Below are positions 42,933 through 53,524 of a stretch of 64,000 nt of DNA, in pieces (positions within the stretch are counted from its first letter, which is position 1; the number at the start of each line of letters is the position of its first letter). The stretch is from NCBI RefSeq assembly GCF_020283565.1, contig NC_060060.1:71595257-71659256 (forward strand), read 5' to 3'. The notes under the pieces were generated by a model. That model worked only from the letters and a program-made list of their open reading frames with translations. It searched no databases and was not told where the DNA came from. Origin of the DNA: Trifolium pratense. Its lineage: Eukaryota; Streptophyta; Magnoliopsida; Fabales; Fabaceae. Made by a program: the position numbers and the translations under genes.

Positions 42933-43194
42933 CAACTTTTTAATTAAAATTATTTTAATTAAAAAATTGGTGAATGCAAAAAGGCGTTTTTTTGCCTTTT
43001 CTAATTCAACTTCCCAAAATGACACGTGTCCCACTACTTGGAAGTGGTTGCAGAACGTGACAGTTTGTGGGAAACGAAGCGGTTACCTTTTAATTCCATG
43101 ACATCATCTAATCGAATCGAAAAGTATGGGGTTTAAAACAAAGTACTTTAAAAATGCCAATCTCTTATTTCATTCGAATCATTCAAATCGAAAT

Positions 43195-43214
43195 AGGCAT
43201 TTTTGGGGGCAATT
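43195..43214 (+). other. Polypurine tract of element 2
   Basis: GCATTTTTGGGGGCAATT abuts the 3' LTR. The G-run is the likely plus-strand primer. Confidence 0.6.
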
Positions 43215-44159
43215 TGTTATCCCATATTTTAGCTCGAGCTAAAATATGTTTTTCATCTCTAGTTCCAAAGACATTCATTACTGAAAGGCTTGTTAAATGA
43301 CTTTAAATAGTGTCAGGCTTTAAATGTCTTCAAGAACAAGAGAGATTATCTCTCTTATTTTCTCATTTAATGAAGGTTAAGGGTAATGTCTTTAAGAACA
43401 AGAGAGTTCTAATGGAAAGTATTCTTTTCTTTGTCCATTATGAGTCTACAAGATACGAAGAAATTCTCCCTTTCGAGTAAATGGCTGATTCGATTGCAGT
43501 CAAAGAATCGAAATACTTATGATTGTGGACTTGGAGTATTTTCCATCCTTCAAATGTGATTCGATTTCGACAGTTACAACGGTTCAAGGCCTTGGTTTAT
43601 TTCAAATGCAAAAGGACACGTGGCAGAGGACTAGTAGTTTAACGTTAAAGTAGCAGTTACTTAGTTTTTCTATAAATAGGAGTTTGTAAGTCGAAATAAG
43701 GGTCACAATTCACTTACACAAATTCTCAAACACTCAAAGTATCCATGCTACAGCGAGAAACGAGTTACTCGAGAAAGATGTATGAATCAGTGAACCATCT
43801 TTACTTATTTGTAACATTTACATTCTAAATGCAATTTTACTTTTCCTAAATCTTTATTTTCAAAGTATTTACGTTTCTGCATTTAAATGGTTCTCTCATT
43901 CGAGTGAACTTTCTTTTCATGTTCATTTAATTTATGTTTCACACTTGTGTTTCATAAAACCTCGTTTTACAAATTACGCAACAGAAAATCTTTCAAGTTA
44001 AACACATTGTTATTGCAAATTAATGATATATTTAATGAAGAACATTCAAACCTCTTTTAATATAACGCACGAACAATTGTCCCGAGATTTACTAGTTGAT
44101 CTCTCAAGTAGTTAATTTAAACTAGCGGTTGTTTACATTACCAAAAATCAGTGTAAACA
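43215..44159 (+). repeat. 3' LTR of element 2
   Basis: 945 bp, same length as the 5' LTR, with substitutions only (about 13 counted). Confidence 0.93.
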
Positions 44160-44235
44160 CCTATATTTCTACTCATATATTAATAAACGTGTCTATTTTT
44201 TATAATTTTTACACGAACTTATATTTTTACTCATT

Positions 44236-45493
44236 TTTTGTTTTTGATAAGTTATGAGAATAACGGGTATGAAAGCAACTTTAGAGGTACCAAGTAAGGC
44301 ACACCTAAAGACCCTCATCGTCTATCATAGTCTCATAATAATATTTAATAAAAAACAAAAAAAATACAAGAGAAAAAGGAACTGGGGGGATATAAAATCA
44401 GACCGAGTAAAGTGCAGGTCAACTCAAACGGGCAGTACAAATATTTAAATAAGCACAAATGAAATCAACCTAACCGATACTAGCAGATCATCCTCAAGCA
44501 AGTCAGTGGCTGCAAGCACCAACCAAGATATGAAAATTGGCGAATGAACCGACTGCCAACACGGACTGATTCACCTTCCAACAGCCCCTTGTGATTAATC
44601 ACAACAAGCATTCAAGACTCTTTCGAGCCAAACAGTCCCCTGATCAACTCGAGAGAGTGACAGGGATACAATAGAGACAATATGAGACCTTGCTATCAAA
44701 CTCGTGTCTTGTTGAAAATCCAAAACAACCCAGAACCAATCGAAAGTCAGATCAAGGGATAATCAATCAACGGGATTGAGCACCACGAATACAATAATCC
44801 CAACAAAATCAGTGAACCCTTTAGCACGACTAATACTAACGACTACCACCGTCAACATGGAGTATTTACGCACTAAGCCCTTTCGAACTTTATGAAGCCA
44901 AATCAGTCTTGAAGGATCCGGATCATGAGAAGCAATAAAAAAACAAAACAACGCATAAATATTGGATTGAAAAGCATATTTCCCTTGGACCAATGCATAC
45001 AAACACTAGAAATTTTTCACTGTTCATCAATGTTTTCTTACCGATGCTTTGTCTTCTCAGGTGGTGCAACATAAAATAATTCTTATGTTATTCTGGATGA
45101 GACCACCATTACGGAAACAAATGTGAGACTTAGAAATATCCCACATTGAAGAAGATATCTACCACCATCGTTGACTGGTAATCACCGGTATTAATTAGCA
45201 ATCGCCGGACAGAGCTGGTCGCCACCTTCGACTGCCAGAGAAACGCAACCCGAAGATCAAGATAGGGTGGTGCGGGTGGCTATCACTGGCCATCGCACAT
45301 CCCAAAGCAGCGTCTACATCTTAGACGGATCGGTTGGAGTGATCAGAGGAAAGGCGATGCGAGTGGAGAGAAGAAGGGCGGTAGTGACTCTGGTGATGTG
45401 AGGAAGAGGGAGAGAGATGTTGGACGGCGGTGGTTGAGGCAACCAAAGGAAGAAGAGGGTCGCGGCCGGTGGAACCCTAGGAGAGCAGGAAGC
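44236..45493 (-). mobile_element. Retroposed non-coding sequence, LINE- or transcript-derived
   Basis: On the minus strand it begins like a transcript leader (CCTAGGGTTCCACCGGCCGC, then many CT-rich words) and ends in an A-rich tail (ATCAAAAACAAAAAATGAG). The flanks ATATTTTTACTCAT and ATATTTCTAATCAT could be a diverged TSD, though they also belong to the host repeat. GC content is higher than the surroundings. No long coding frame. Confidence 0.4.
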
Positions 45494-46100
45494 ATATTTC
45501 TAATCATGTATTAATATGTATTCCTACTTTTTTATAATCTCTGCGCGGGACTATATTTGTCCTTGGTTGTCCTTTGCAAGAGTTCTTGTAAAAAAGGACA
45601 GAGAAAAATTTCAAGAGGGAGCTATATTTAGGAAGGATGCAGTAATTTATATGGGGACTTATATTTCTACTTATATATATTAATTAAGACAACTGTCTAT
45701 TTTCTATAATTGTAGAAATATTCTAGCTTCTAATCTTCTGAACTCTGATGTTAAGTTCATTATGAGGCAAGCAAATGAAGTTGCTCATAGGCTTGCCGGG
45801 ACGGCTACATCTCTAGCTAGTTTCCATAATTTTATCTTTATACCATCTTGTATTTACAACATTATTATTAATGAAATGAGATAAACATTTTTCTGTAAAA
45901 AAAAATAAACGAGGACCTATATTTCTAATAATGTATAATACACATGCTTATATAATCACTACACAGACCAATATTTTTACGCGAACAAATATTTATACTT
46001 ATATATTAATATACGTGCCGATTATTTTGTAGGGCTGAAATATGCCACTTTTTTATATTACGCAGAACTATATTTCTACTATATTAGTGCCAATTTTTTA
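45494..46100. repeat. Right part of the degenerate repeat field
   Basis: Continues the CCTATATTTCTA / TATAATTTCTACGCGG family described at 31110-32635. It is interrupted by a LINE end at about 45715-45895. Confidence 0.6.
45715..45895 (+). pseudogene. Second LINE 3'-end fragment
   Basis: The frame reads ILASNLLNSDVKFIMRQANE, VAHRLAGTATSLASFHN and ends IINEMR, followed by an A-run. It is the same C-terminal RNase H end as at 24141-24557 (VAH-LA, SFH-F, INE). Only about 55 codons survive. Confidence 0.65.
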
Positions 46101-46109
46101 TATAATTTT

Positions 46110-46870
46110 GGCTAAATTGCAGTTTTGGCCCCCCACGTTTCATAATTGTGTGATTTTGGCCCCCAACGTTTCACATGTGCGATTTTTACCCCCCACATTT
46201 CATAATTGTGCGATTTTGGCCCCCCACGTTTCACATGTGCGATTTTGGCCCCCCACGTTTCATGTTTGTGCGATTTTGGCCCCCATGTTTGCCCCCTTTT
46301 GCATTTCTTGGTCCCCGTTGACTATTTTGACCAAAAATTGCTGACATTAAATATTTTTGACACGTGTCTTAATTGTATTGACCAACCAAAATTTATTTTT
46401 TTTAAAAATTAAAAAAGGTCACGTGACTTTTTTTTGGGGGTTAATTATTATTTTTTTAACAAAATAGGTGCAAAAAATGGAACCAAAATCTCATCTTCTT
46501 CTCCATCAGTAAAACAATCTCTTCTTCTCCGTTGTCAGCATAAAATAATAACTAACCCTGCCAAAAAAAAGTCACGTGACCTTTCTTAATTTTTTTTTTA
46601 AAAAGATAATAATAATAAATTTTGGTTGGCCAATACAATTAAGACATGTGTCAAAAATATTCCATGTTAGCAATTTTTGGTCAAAATAGTCGACGGGGAC
46701 CAAGAAATGCAAAAGGGGGCAAACGTGGGGGGCCAAAATCGCACATGTGAAACGTGGGGGGCCAAAATCGCACAATTATGAAACGTGGGGGGCCAAAATC
46801 GCACACTGAAACATGGGGGGCCAAAATCGCACAATTATGAAACGTGGGGGGCCAAAACTGCAATTTAGCC
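46110..46870. mobile_element. Mutator-like MITE, 761 bp, 9-bp TSD
   Basis: Ends GGCTAAATTGCAGTTTTGG...CCAAAACTGCAATTTAGCC with an exact 9-bp duplication TATAATTTT (46101-46109, 46871-46879). Both arms carry five or six copies of a roughly 30-bp unit (TTTCACATGTGCGATTTTGG with C-runs and CACG). The centre is AT-rich. No transposase. Confidence 0.85.
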
Positions 46871-46879
46871 TATAATTTT

Positions 46880-47333
46880 TTAGCTGCTTGGTCATTGTTG
46901 AAAAATTGCCGCCTTCCAATTTTTAGACCTACATTTATATTGATGTATGCTAGATGCTCTTAATATCTAGATGCTCTTAATTTATTCAAAAAAAAATGAT
47001 GACCTATATTTCTAATTATATATTATATAATAATGTACATGTCTATTTTTTTATAACTTCTACGCGGAAATTTCCACTCATGAAAAATCTCAAAAGGGTT
47101 TTATATGTAGGAACGGATGTAGTAAGTTTTTATGTATTATTATAAGTTTGTCAACATACTTTATGAATAAATAGCTTATAAAAATATAGTTTTTGTTAGT
47201 GAGAACTTATAAATTAACATAAAAACTTATTCATTTTCATATAAGCTCAAAAATAAGCTATTTCAAATGGTCCTAAATTCAATATAAATTTAATTATAGA
47301 TTAACAATATCCTTTTATATAATTTTACATTTA
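46880..47333. other. Spacer with repeat-field and poly-A remnants
   Basis: Contains GATGCTCTTAATTTATTC followed by an A-run at 46988 (a LINE- or SINE-like tail), another CCTATATTTCTAATTATATA unit and AT-rich sequence. No gene. Confidence 0.45.
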
Positions 47334-47889
47334 CTAGACGATTTACCCGTGCGATGCACGGGCATTATGCGTTGTTTTATAATGAAGCGTCAAAACATTA
47401 TTTGTATAAATAGTAAATTAATAATTGAAACAATAGATGTTATCAAAATAATATTAACAATAAAACTTAATTAAAAATTATATTAACAATATGAATTATA
47501 TTTGTATTTGCATTTCAAACAATTTATTTGTAGTGTTTCGTAAATATCATACAAAGTCCCACTACAGAAATATCACAAATTAGAGAATAAGAATGCAAAG
47601 AAGAAAATAAATATTGAATATAAAAGGGAAAGAAATGAAGAAATAAGGATGAGAAAGAGGGTTGGCTTTAAAATGGTCACTATACAACGACTATGATGAA
47701 GTGTTAAAATAGAATAAAGAAAATCAAAATCTATATATACTTGCAAAATCAACAATATAGTCTCACTCGTTGAATACGAAGAAAAAAAAAGATAAAATAA
47801 AATCACAAAATTTCAAAAACATATTATTCTTCTACAACACTAATAACCCTTCCAAATAGAAATTTCACATGCCCATATATATAGTGGGA
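47334..47889 (-). mobile_element. Candidate non-autonomous Helitron
   Basis: The 3' end on the minus strand is CTAG followed by T, preceded by the hairpin CCCGTGCATCGCACGGG (47346-47362), typical of plant Helitrons. A possible 5' end TCCCACTATATATATGGG starts at about 47889, but the base before it is T rather than the expected A, so that end is uncertain. Confidence 0.5.
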
Positions 47890-48185
47890 ATGTCAATGAA
47901 AAGACTTGACCCTAAAAAAAACATTAAAAGAGGTGATTGTTTCACCTTTCATAACAATTTCAACGGTAAGTAGTGAGGCCAGCATTATTTTTTTGCATTG
48001 AGTGAGGCAGGCATTTTAGTAATAATCCATTATAATGATTTATTGCATTTATGGTATGAATTAAAACATTCCACTTACTATCTAACTCTTGATTTATCCA
48101 CAAAAAAATAAATAATCTAAAGACTATGATTGGTTGATACAATTAAGGCTATGATTAATGGTAGAAGAACTATATTTAAGATTTA

Positions 48186-48207
48186 TATATATATATATAT
48201 ATATATA
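48186..48207. repeat. (TA)n tract
   Basis: 22 bp of TA at the insertion point of a Stowaway-like MITE, which targets TA. Confidence 0.8.
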
Positions 48208-48500
48208 CTCCCTCCGGTCCTTTTTATAAGGAACACTTAGGGCAAAAAATTTGGTTATTTTTATAAGAAACTTTGACCAATTTTCAAATGTTTTAAATGT
48301 TCAATTTCACTTATGCCTTATTTATTATGAGAGAGAATTTAAAAATAAGTAAGTTAGTTGAATAAAGAGTAATTAAATAAGGGTATATATGGAATAAATT
48401 TAAATTTATAAGAGTATTAAATGAAAATAACTAATTAAATGTGCTTCATTGGTCTGTGTGATTTTTTCAAAGTGTTCCTTATAAAAAGGACCGGAGGGAG
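48208..48500. mobile_element. Stowaway-like MITE, 293 bp
   Basis: Terminal inverted repeats CTCCCTCCGGTCCTTTTTAT / ATAAAAAGGACCGGAGGGAG flanked by TA. Mariner-type, non-coding. Confidence 0.85.
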
Positions 48501-48835
48501 TATATATAGATAGATAAGCTACTTAAACTGTTAATTTTCTCAAACATTTCAGTCCATTTATCAACTACTATATCAGTCATCAACTATCAACTATCAAATT
48601 ATAAATGTTGAACTATTAATCATCAAATAACTTATTTGTTTCGAAACCCGTCTACCTCTTGTATTTTTCTGGTAATACTCCCTTTTATGTTGTTGTTGCT
48701 GTCCGACCTTTATTAGCCAGCCACAAAGGAACCTAAAAGGTTTCAAATTAATCAACGGTGGGAAAGGAAAAAAAAAAATGGAACATGCTATAATATATAA
48801 GTTATGAATTTCAATTCAATGATACATCTTAGCTA

Positions 48836-48959
48836 CTCCCTCCGGCCACAATTATAAGCAAAATTACATTTTTTTAGATTTATTAAATTAGTTAATGTGT
48901 CTGGACTATTTCATGAATCTAAAAAGTGCAATTTTGCTTATAATTATGGCCGGATGGAG
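48836..48959. mobile_element. Stowaway-like MITE, 124 bp
   Basis: CTCCCTCCGGCCACAATTAT at the left end pairs with ATAATTATGGCCGGATGGAG at the right, with TA on both sides. Almost the whole element can fold as one hairpin. Confidence 0.85.
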
Positions 48960-48961
48960 TA

Positions 48962-49400
48962 TATAACATGATTTCGGAATGTATACAATCCGAATTTAAG
49001 CTTCTTTGGAATCTAGTTTCCGAACTCAAATGAATTTCGGATTGTAGAATCCATAGTATACTAGCCCCAAAATTAGGGGTATTTTGGGGGTCTGAAATCA
49101 ACAAGGAGGGCCTAAAAAGCAATTTTCAAAGATTTCTCTTTTTCCTTCATTATGGGCCTGATGAGGCTACGCCCAATTTGATTTCTATCTTCGTTCACTT
49201 TCTCCCCTACCCCCTAGCAATTTGGAAAATGTTTTTCGAATTTTTTATAGTGTAAATTTTACACTAGAAAAATAGTTCGGAACGTATTTTCCGAATTTTT
49301 TTGCGCGCTAGGGGAGTAGTCGAGAAAGTGATTGGGTGGGATAAGAAAATTTCTCTTAGTTTGTCATTCACACCGGCCCATTACAGTCACACTAACACAC
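48962..49400. other. Spacer without recognised gene
   Basis: Contains short inverted words (TTCGGAATGTATACAATCCGAA, in halves) and GGGG-rich text near 49085. No coding frame. Confidence 0.45.
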
Positions 49401-49401
49401 A

Positions 49402-49452
<51 letters not shown>

Positions 49453-49496
49453 AAATAATAATACCATAAAAAATAATAATAATAATAATAATAATA
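49401..49496. repeat. (AAT)n microsatellites, two blocks
   Basis: About 15 units at 49401-49447 and a second run at 49474-49496, separated by A-rich sequence. Confidence 0.9.
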
Positions 49497-49831
49497 TGGT
49501 CAGTTTATTTTATGAAAATGTTATCTATTCTTTGTTTTCTAAAATTTGTATTAATTTTACTTGCTAACGAGGAGATACTACACATTGGAAATTAACAATA
49601 TATTCATTTTTTGAAAACATTGAGATGAACAATTATATGCATTTAAATGGGGCTAAAGAGAGAAAAAAGAAAAAAAAAATTCTGACTTTAAATGGGGCTC
49701 CCGCAGTGGGCGGTGGGATTGGTCCCATTGGATTAGTCGGTCCTAAAGCCGGATATCAAGTTTTTTAAAAAAAAAAAACAATTATACGCTTTTTTTTGAA
49801 ACCACTGAAAATGCCAAAATTATTTATTATT

Positions 49832-50641
49832 GGCTTAAATGCAGTTTTACCCCCCTATTTTTAAAAATGCGGAATTTTACCCCCTATTTTAAAATGCGAA
49901 ATTTTACCCCCTATTTTATAATTTGTTGGATTTTGCCCCCCACCAAAATTCTGCACAAAATCTGCTTCTAATCCTCAAGTTCAAAGTTTCGCACATAATT
50001 CAATTTGAATCAACAATTCACAAAATTGATACCAAAATGACCGTAATCGAGTTAGCTTTCCATAAAATCAAACCCCACTAAATTTGGAGATACAAAGAGA
50101 GATTAATTACCATTTTAGTGATGGTCTGTCCAATTACTAATTCTGCAGAAATCTACTTGTGACCTTCAAATTCAACATAGTGTACCGAACGCATCATAAC
50201 TCCAAATTCGACGAAATTGAAATGCCAACAAGGGTAATTTCGTTAGCTTTCTGTACATGTAAATACTATTCAAAAATGAGCTACAGGGTGAAAGGCATGA
50301 CGAAAATACCAGTAGTAGTTTCATACGATAATTAATTTGGACAGAGCTTCGCTAAAACGGTAATTAATCTCTCTCTGTAACTCCAAATTTAGTGGAGTTT
50401 GATTATGTGGAAAACTAACTCGATTGCGGTCGTATCGGTACCCGTTTGGTGAATTATTGATCCAAATTGAGTTCTGTGAAAAACTTTGAACTTGAGGCTC
50501 AGAAGCAGATTTTGTGCAGAATTTTGGTGGAGGGACAAAATCCAACAAATTATAAAATAGGGGGTAAAATTCCGCATTTTAAAATAGAGGAGGTAAAATT
50601 CCGCATTTTTCAAAACAGGAGGATAAAACTGCATTTAAACC
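49832..50641. mobile_element. Mutator-like MITE, 810 bp, 9-bp TSD
   Basis: Ends GGCTTAAATGCAGTTTTAC...TAAAACTGCATTTAAACC. Exact 9-bp duplication TTTATTATT (49823-49831, 50642-50650). Subterminal repeats of TGCGGAATTTTACCCCCT occur on both arms, and the arms are complementary over several hundred bases. Same architecture as 46110-46870. Confidence 0.85.
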
Positions 50642-50876
50642 TTTATTATTTGATGATGGTTTAAGAATTAAATGTCATGATGCCCACTCAAAGATTAATC
50701 TTATAGCAGGTTCCAAGGACCTAACAATGTGGGGGGGATAGTTTAGGGTGTTTATTTGAATTCAAATATCCTAATTATGATGGGTTAGCTAAAAAAAATA
50801 GAGGGTGTTTTTAAGTAAATACTTAGACTATTTATTTACATTGAAAATGATATTTCCATTACACTAGAACATCGAT

Positions 50877-50892
50877 CCGTGCGGTGCACGGG
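50877..50892 (-). terminator. Helitron 3' terminal hairpin
   Basis: CCCGTGCACCGCACGG on the minus strand, ten bases before the CTAG end. It is the rolling-circle stop signal in Helitrons. Confidence 0.7.
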
Positions 50893-51012
50893 TCTAATTA
50901 GCCGTAAGATATGTAATTATAAATTACGATATGATAATTGCAATAATATAAGGTATATGAAAATTTTTGAATAACATTAAACGATAGTTCAACAATAATT
51001 TCGGATAAATAT

Positions 51013-51414
51013 TCATATAAAGGAAGGTATATTACAGAAGACTTCCTTATAGACCACGTTCGAATTCTTAGTCGTATCTTCGCCATCATCGTCGATGATC
51101 AATATTTGTAATCCTTCTCTAGAAGTAACTCTTGAAATCGCAACATACAGCTGACCATGTGAAAACACTAGCGACGGAAGATATATCCCAACATGCTTTA
51201 AAGATTGTCCCCGGCTGTTATTAATAGTCATCGCAAAAGAAATCATTAAACGAAATTGTCTCCGTTGAAATTTAAAAGGAATTCGTATGTCAGATGGTGT
51301 TAGAGAAAATCTAGGTATGAAAAACAAATCACCAATATTACTTCCTGAAATAATTTTTCCTTCAAGAACACGTTTTCCCAATCTTGTAATAATAAGTCTT
51401 GTTCCATTGCATAA
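51013..51414 (-). pseudogene. Helitron helicase, C-terminal part
   Basis: The minus strand reads [20 protein letters not shown], then [40 protein letters not shown] and [20 protein letters not shown] with [15 protein letters not shown]. These are the last motifs of the PIF1-like SF1 helicase in the plant RepHel protein. It ends [17 protein letters not shown]. It is disconnected from its upstream part, which resumes at 63825, by the insertion. Confidence 0.85.
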
Positions 51415-52198
51415 TGTAACGACCCATTTTTCGTATTCGTATATTTTATTAAATGTTATTTTATTTATTAATTGGCTTTTATTATTTTAGTGAGCGGCGA
51501 ATAATTATTTAGCCGAGCGTAAGTTATTAGACGCGAGAACCTTTGTTTTGGGCTTAATGGGCGTGAGAGGCCATTTGGGCCTAAGCCACTTGGGCTTGGT
51601 TCATGACTTTTAGGGAGAGGTATTTAAGGAAACCTTGTCATGAGACTTAGCTCATTTCATGACTTTTGTCTTAGAAGCAAGAATAGAGCAAGGGCTAGGG
51701 TTTGATCAAGAGAGAAAGCTTGAGCAAGAGAAGGCTTGGATCATCATCTTTGCTTAAGGTAAGAGATTAGAATTCATGATTCTTGAGTGGCAAGGAGAGG
51801 GGAGATTGTCTATGTCTCCATTCCCGAACTCTCCCACTCAATTTCTTTTAGACTTTTGATTAAGCTTTTGTATGTGAGTGTGATGTTCTTCATCATCACT
51901 TTGTATGTGTTAATCACTAGCTTGATTTCATGAAAAATATGCATGTGTTTGGATCATGTTGAAAAAGTTTACGAAAGTTGCTTAAAACCCAAGAAATTGG
52001 CATGATTTTGATTGTTTGAGGTATTTGGATGTTTGGAAGGGATGATTAATGTTCCTTGATACCATATATGCTTGAAATAGTTGTTTATAAGAATTTATAA
52101 CATGTTTGAGTGAATTTTTGAGTTGATTCAATGTTAAACCGCCTTATTAAAACTCAAGAACAGATATTTTTCTGGTATAGTTCGCTAAGCGACCAGGA

Positions 52199-52333
52199 GT
52201 TCGCTGAAGCTCGCCAATGCTCGCCATGAGCAGGTGATTTCCTGGTGATGTTCGCGTAGGCTCGCTAAGCCTTCGCTCAGCGAATAGTTCGTTGAAGCTC
52301 GCCAATGCTCGCCATGAGCAGGTGACTTCCTGG
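52199..52333. repeat. 47-bp direct repeat in the solo LTR
   Basis: GTTCGCTGAAGCTCGCCAAT...TTTCCTGG at 52199-52245 recurs at 52287-52333 with two differences. The surrounding text is rich in TTCGCTAAGCGA-like palindromes. Confidence 0.75.
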
Positions 52334-52414
52334 ATCGTGGTTCGCCATGTCTCGCTGAGGCTTCGCTTAGCGAAGGCCTCTGTGACAGCAATTTTTGTTA
52401 AAGTTTGTAAGTGT

Positions 52415-53455
52415 TGTTGGGTTTTTGTATATTGGCTACATTTTGCAAAAACATATTTTAGCCAAGTGTTGAGACAAGTGTGCTGACCCCAAGTGTTGTG
52501 ACAAATGTTGTGACACTTTGGAACAACACCTGACTCTGTTCTGCGCGCGCCAGCTGGATGGTATTATTTTCTACTCAATCTTTTGAAGATCTGTTTGAAG
52601 AATTTGTTCAAGGTTTCTTACAGAGGAAGGCGCACGTGTTTAATGTGTTTCATGAGGCAGCTAAACCCTAGTTTTATTTTCCAAAAGAATTATATTTTTG
52701 GAAAATATATTTTTGCGGTTTCAAAAATATAACTATTGTTTTCAAAAATATATCACTGCTGCCGTAATTCTAGAAGCCCTAATTTTGTCTTGAAGCCCAA
52801 GTCGTTCTACTACTATAAATACGAAGGCAAGCATAAGGTTTCAAGCATCTAAAATCGTGTTCTTACAAAGCGTGTGTTTTAGGGATTTTAGAGTGTTAAT
52901 TGTGAGCCTATCTTGTGTCTCATTGATGCAAGCTTAGGACCTGAGTGTTATTGAGTTGTAAGTGTGAACTTCTCCTAAGCTTTGAAGTACGGAGATTGTT
53001 CTATTGTGTTGTGTGGTTTACTCGCAAGCTTTTAAGCAAGAGTGAATCCTAGTTTCTTAGGAGTGTGTCTCCACCTGTGGTGATCGTGAAATTGAATAGC
53101 AGCGCTGTCTGTGTTGCTAAGGTGGGAATTGGGACGGGGTCTCATATCTAGGAGTTCCTAGGTAGAAGGGTCATTGGGTAGTGATTAAGTGAGAAGTTGT
53201 AAACGGGTGAGTTTAGCTTCGAAGTAATACTGCTGATAGTGGACTTCATTCCTGGATTGGTATCCCCCAGAGTAGGCTTTAGGCTGAACTGGGTTAACAA
53301 CTCTCGTGTGTTATTTACTTTACTGTTTGTATTGTTTTATGTTATTTGCTCTGTTTATAGACAAGTGTTGGCGCACCGGTGACAACATCTGTCTACAACA
53401 GACAAGTGTTGCTACACCTTGAGCAACACCTGTCCACTGTGTGCCAGGAATTACA
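52415..53455 (+). repeat. 5' LTR of the copia element
   Basis: 1041 bp. TATA box CTATAAATA at 52813-52821. The U5 part contains repeated GACAAGTGTTG words. Confidence 0.94.
52813..52821 (+). promoter_or_regulatory. Copia LTR TATA box
   Basis: CTATAAATA, duplicated at 61967-61975 in the 3' LTR. Likely start of the genomic RNA a few dozen bases downstream. Confidence 0.65.
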
Positions 53456-53474
53456 ATTGGCATCAGAGCAGGCA
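53456..53474 (+). other. Primer-binding site of the copia element
   Basis: ATTGGCATCAGAGCAGG directly follows the LTR. It matches the initiator tRNA-Met type site (usual form TGGTATCAGAGC) with one change, GCATC for GTATC. Confidence 0.75.
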
Positions 53475-53524
53475 CCCTGTTCTGAATTTTAGGGTGAGCT
53501 CCAGGGAAATCGTTTCTGGCAAGG

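Larger units (their letters stand above)
32636..44159 (+). mobile_element. Ty3/gypsy (Tat-like) retrotransposon, defective, element 2
   Basis: 945-bp LTRs TGTTATCCC...GTGTAAACA at 32636-33580 and 43215-44159, flanked by the 5-bp duplication CCTAT (32631-32635, 44160-44164). A primer-binding site TTGGCACGCCTAGTGGG follows the 5' LTR at 33583. The LTRs differ at about 13 positions by eye (1.4%), so it is older than element 1. Gag and pol carry several stops and frameshifts, and the RT region is split by a solo LTR. The gag end MTRTQWRRHQRQ and protease VLIDGGAAVNLMP resemble Tat/Ogre-group elements. Confidence 0.92.

Noticed and set aside
32636..44159. Element 2 as an Ogre element
   Set aside because: Some gag and protease motifs agree, but the LTRs are under 1 kb and there is no extra frame before gag, so only 'Tat-like' is supported.
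49301..49567. 88-codon frame with Ile- and Asn-rich runs
   Set aside because: Microsatellite translation.
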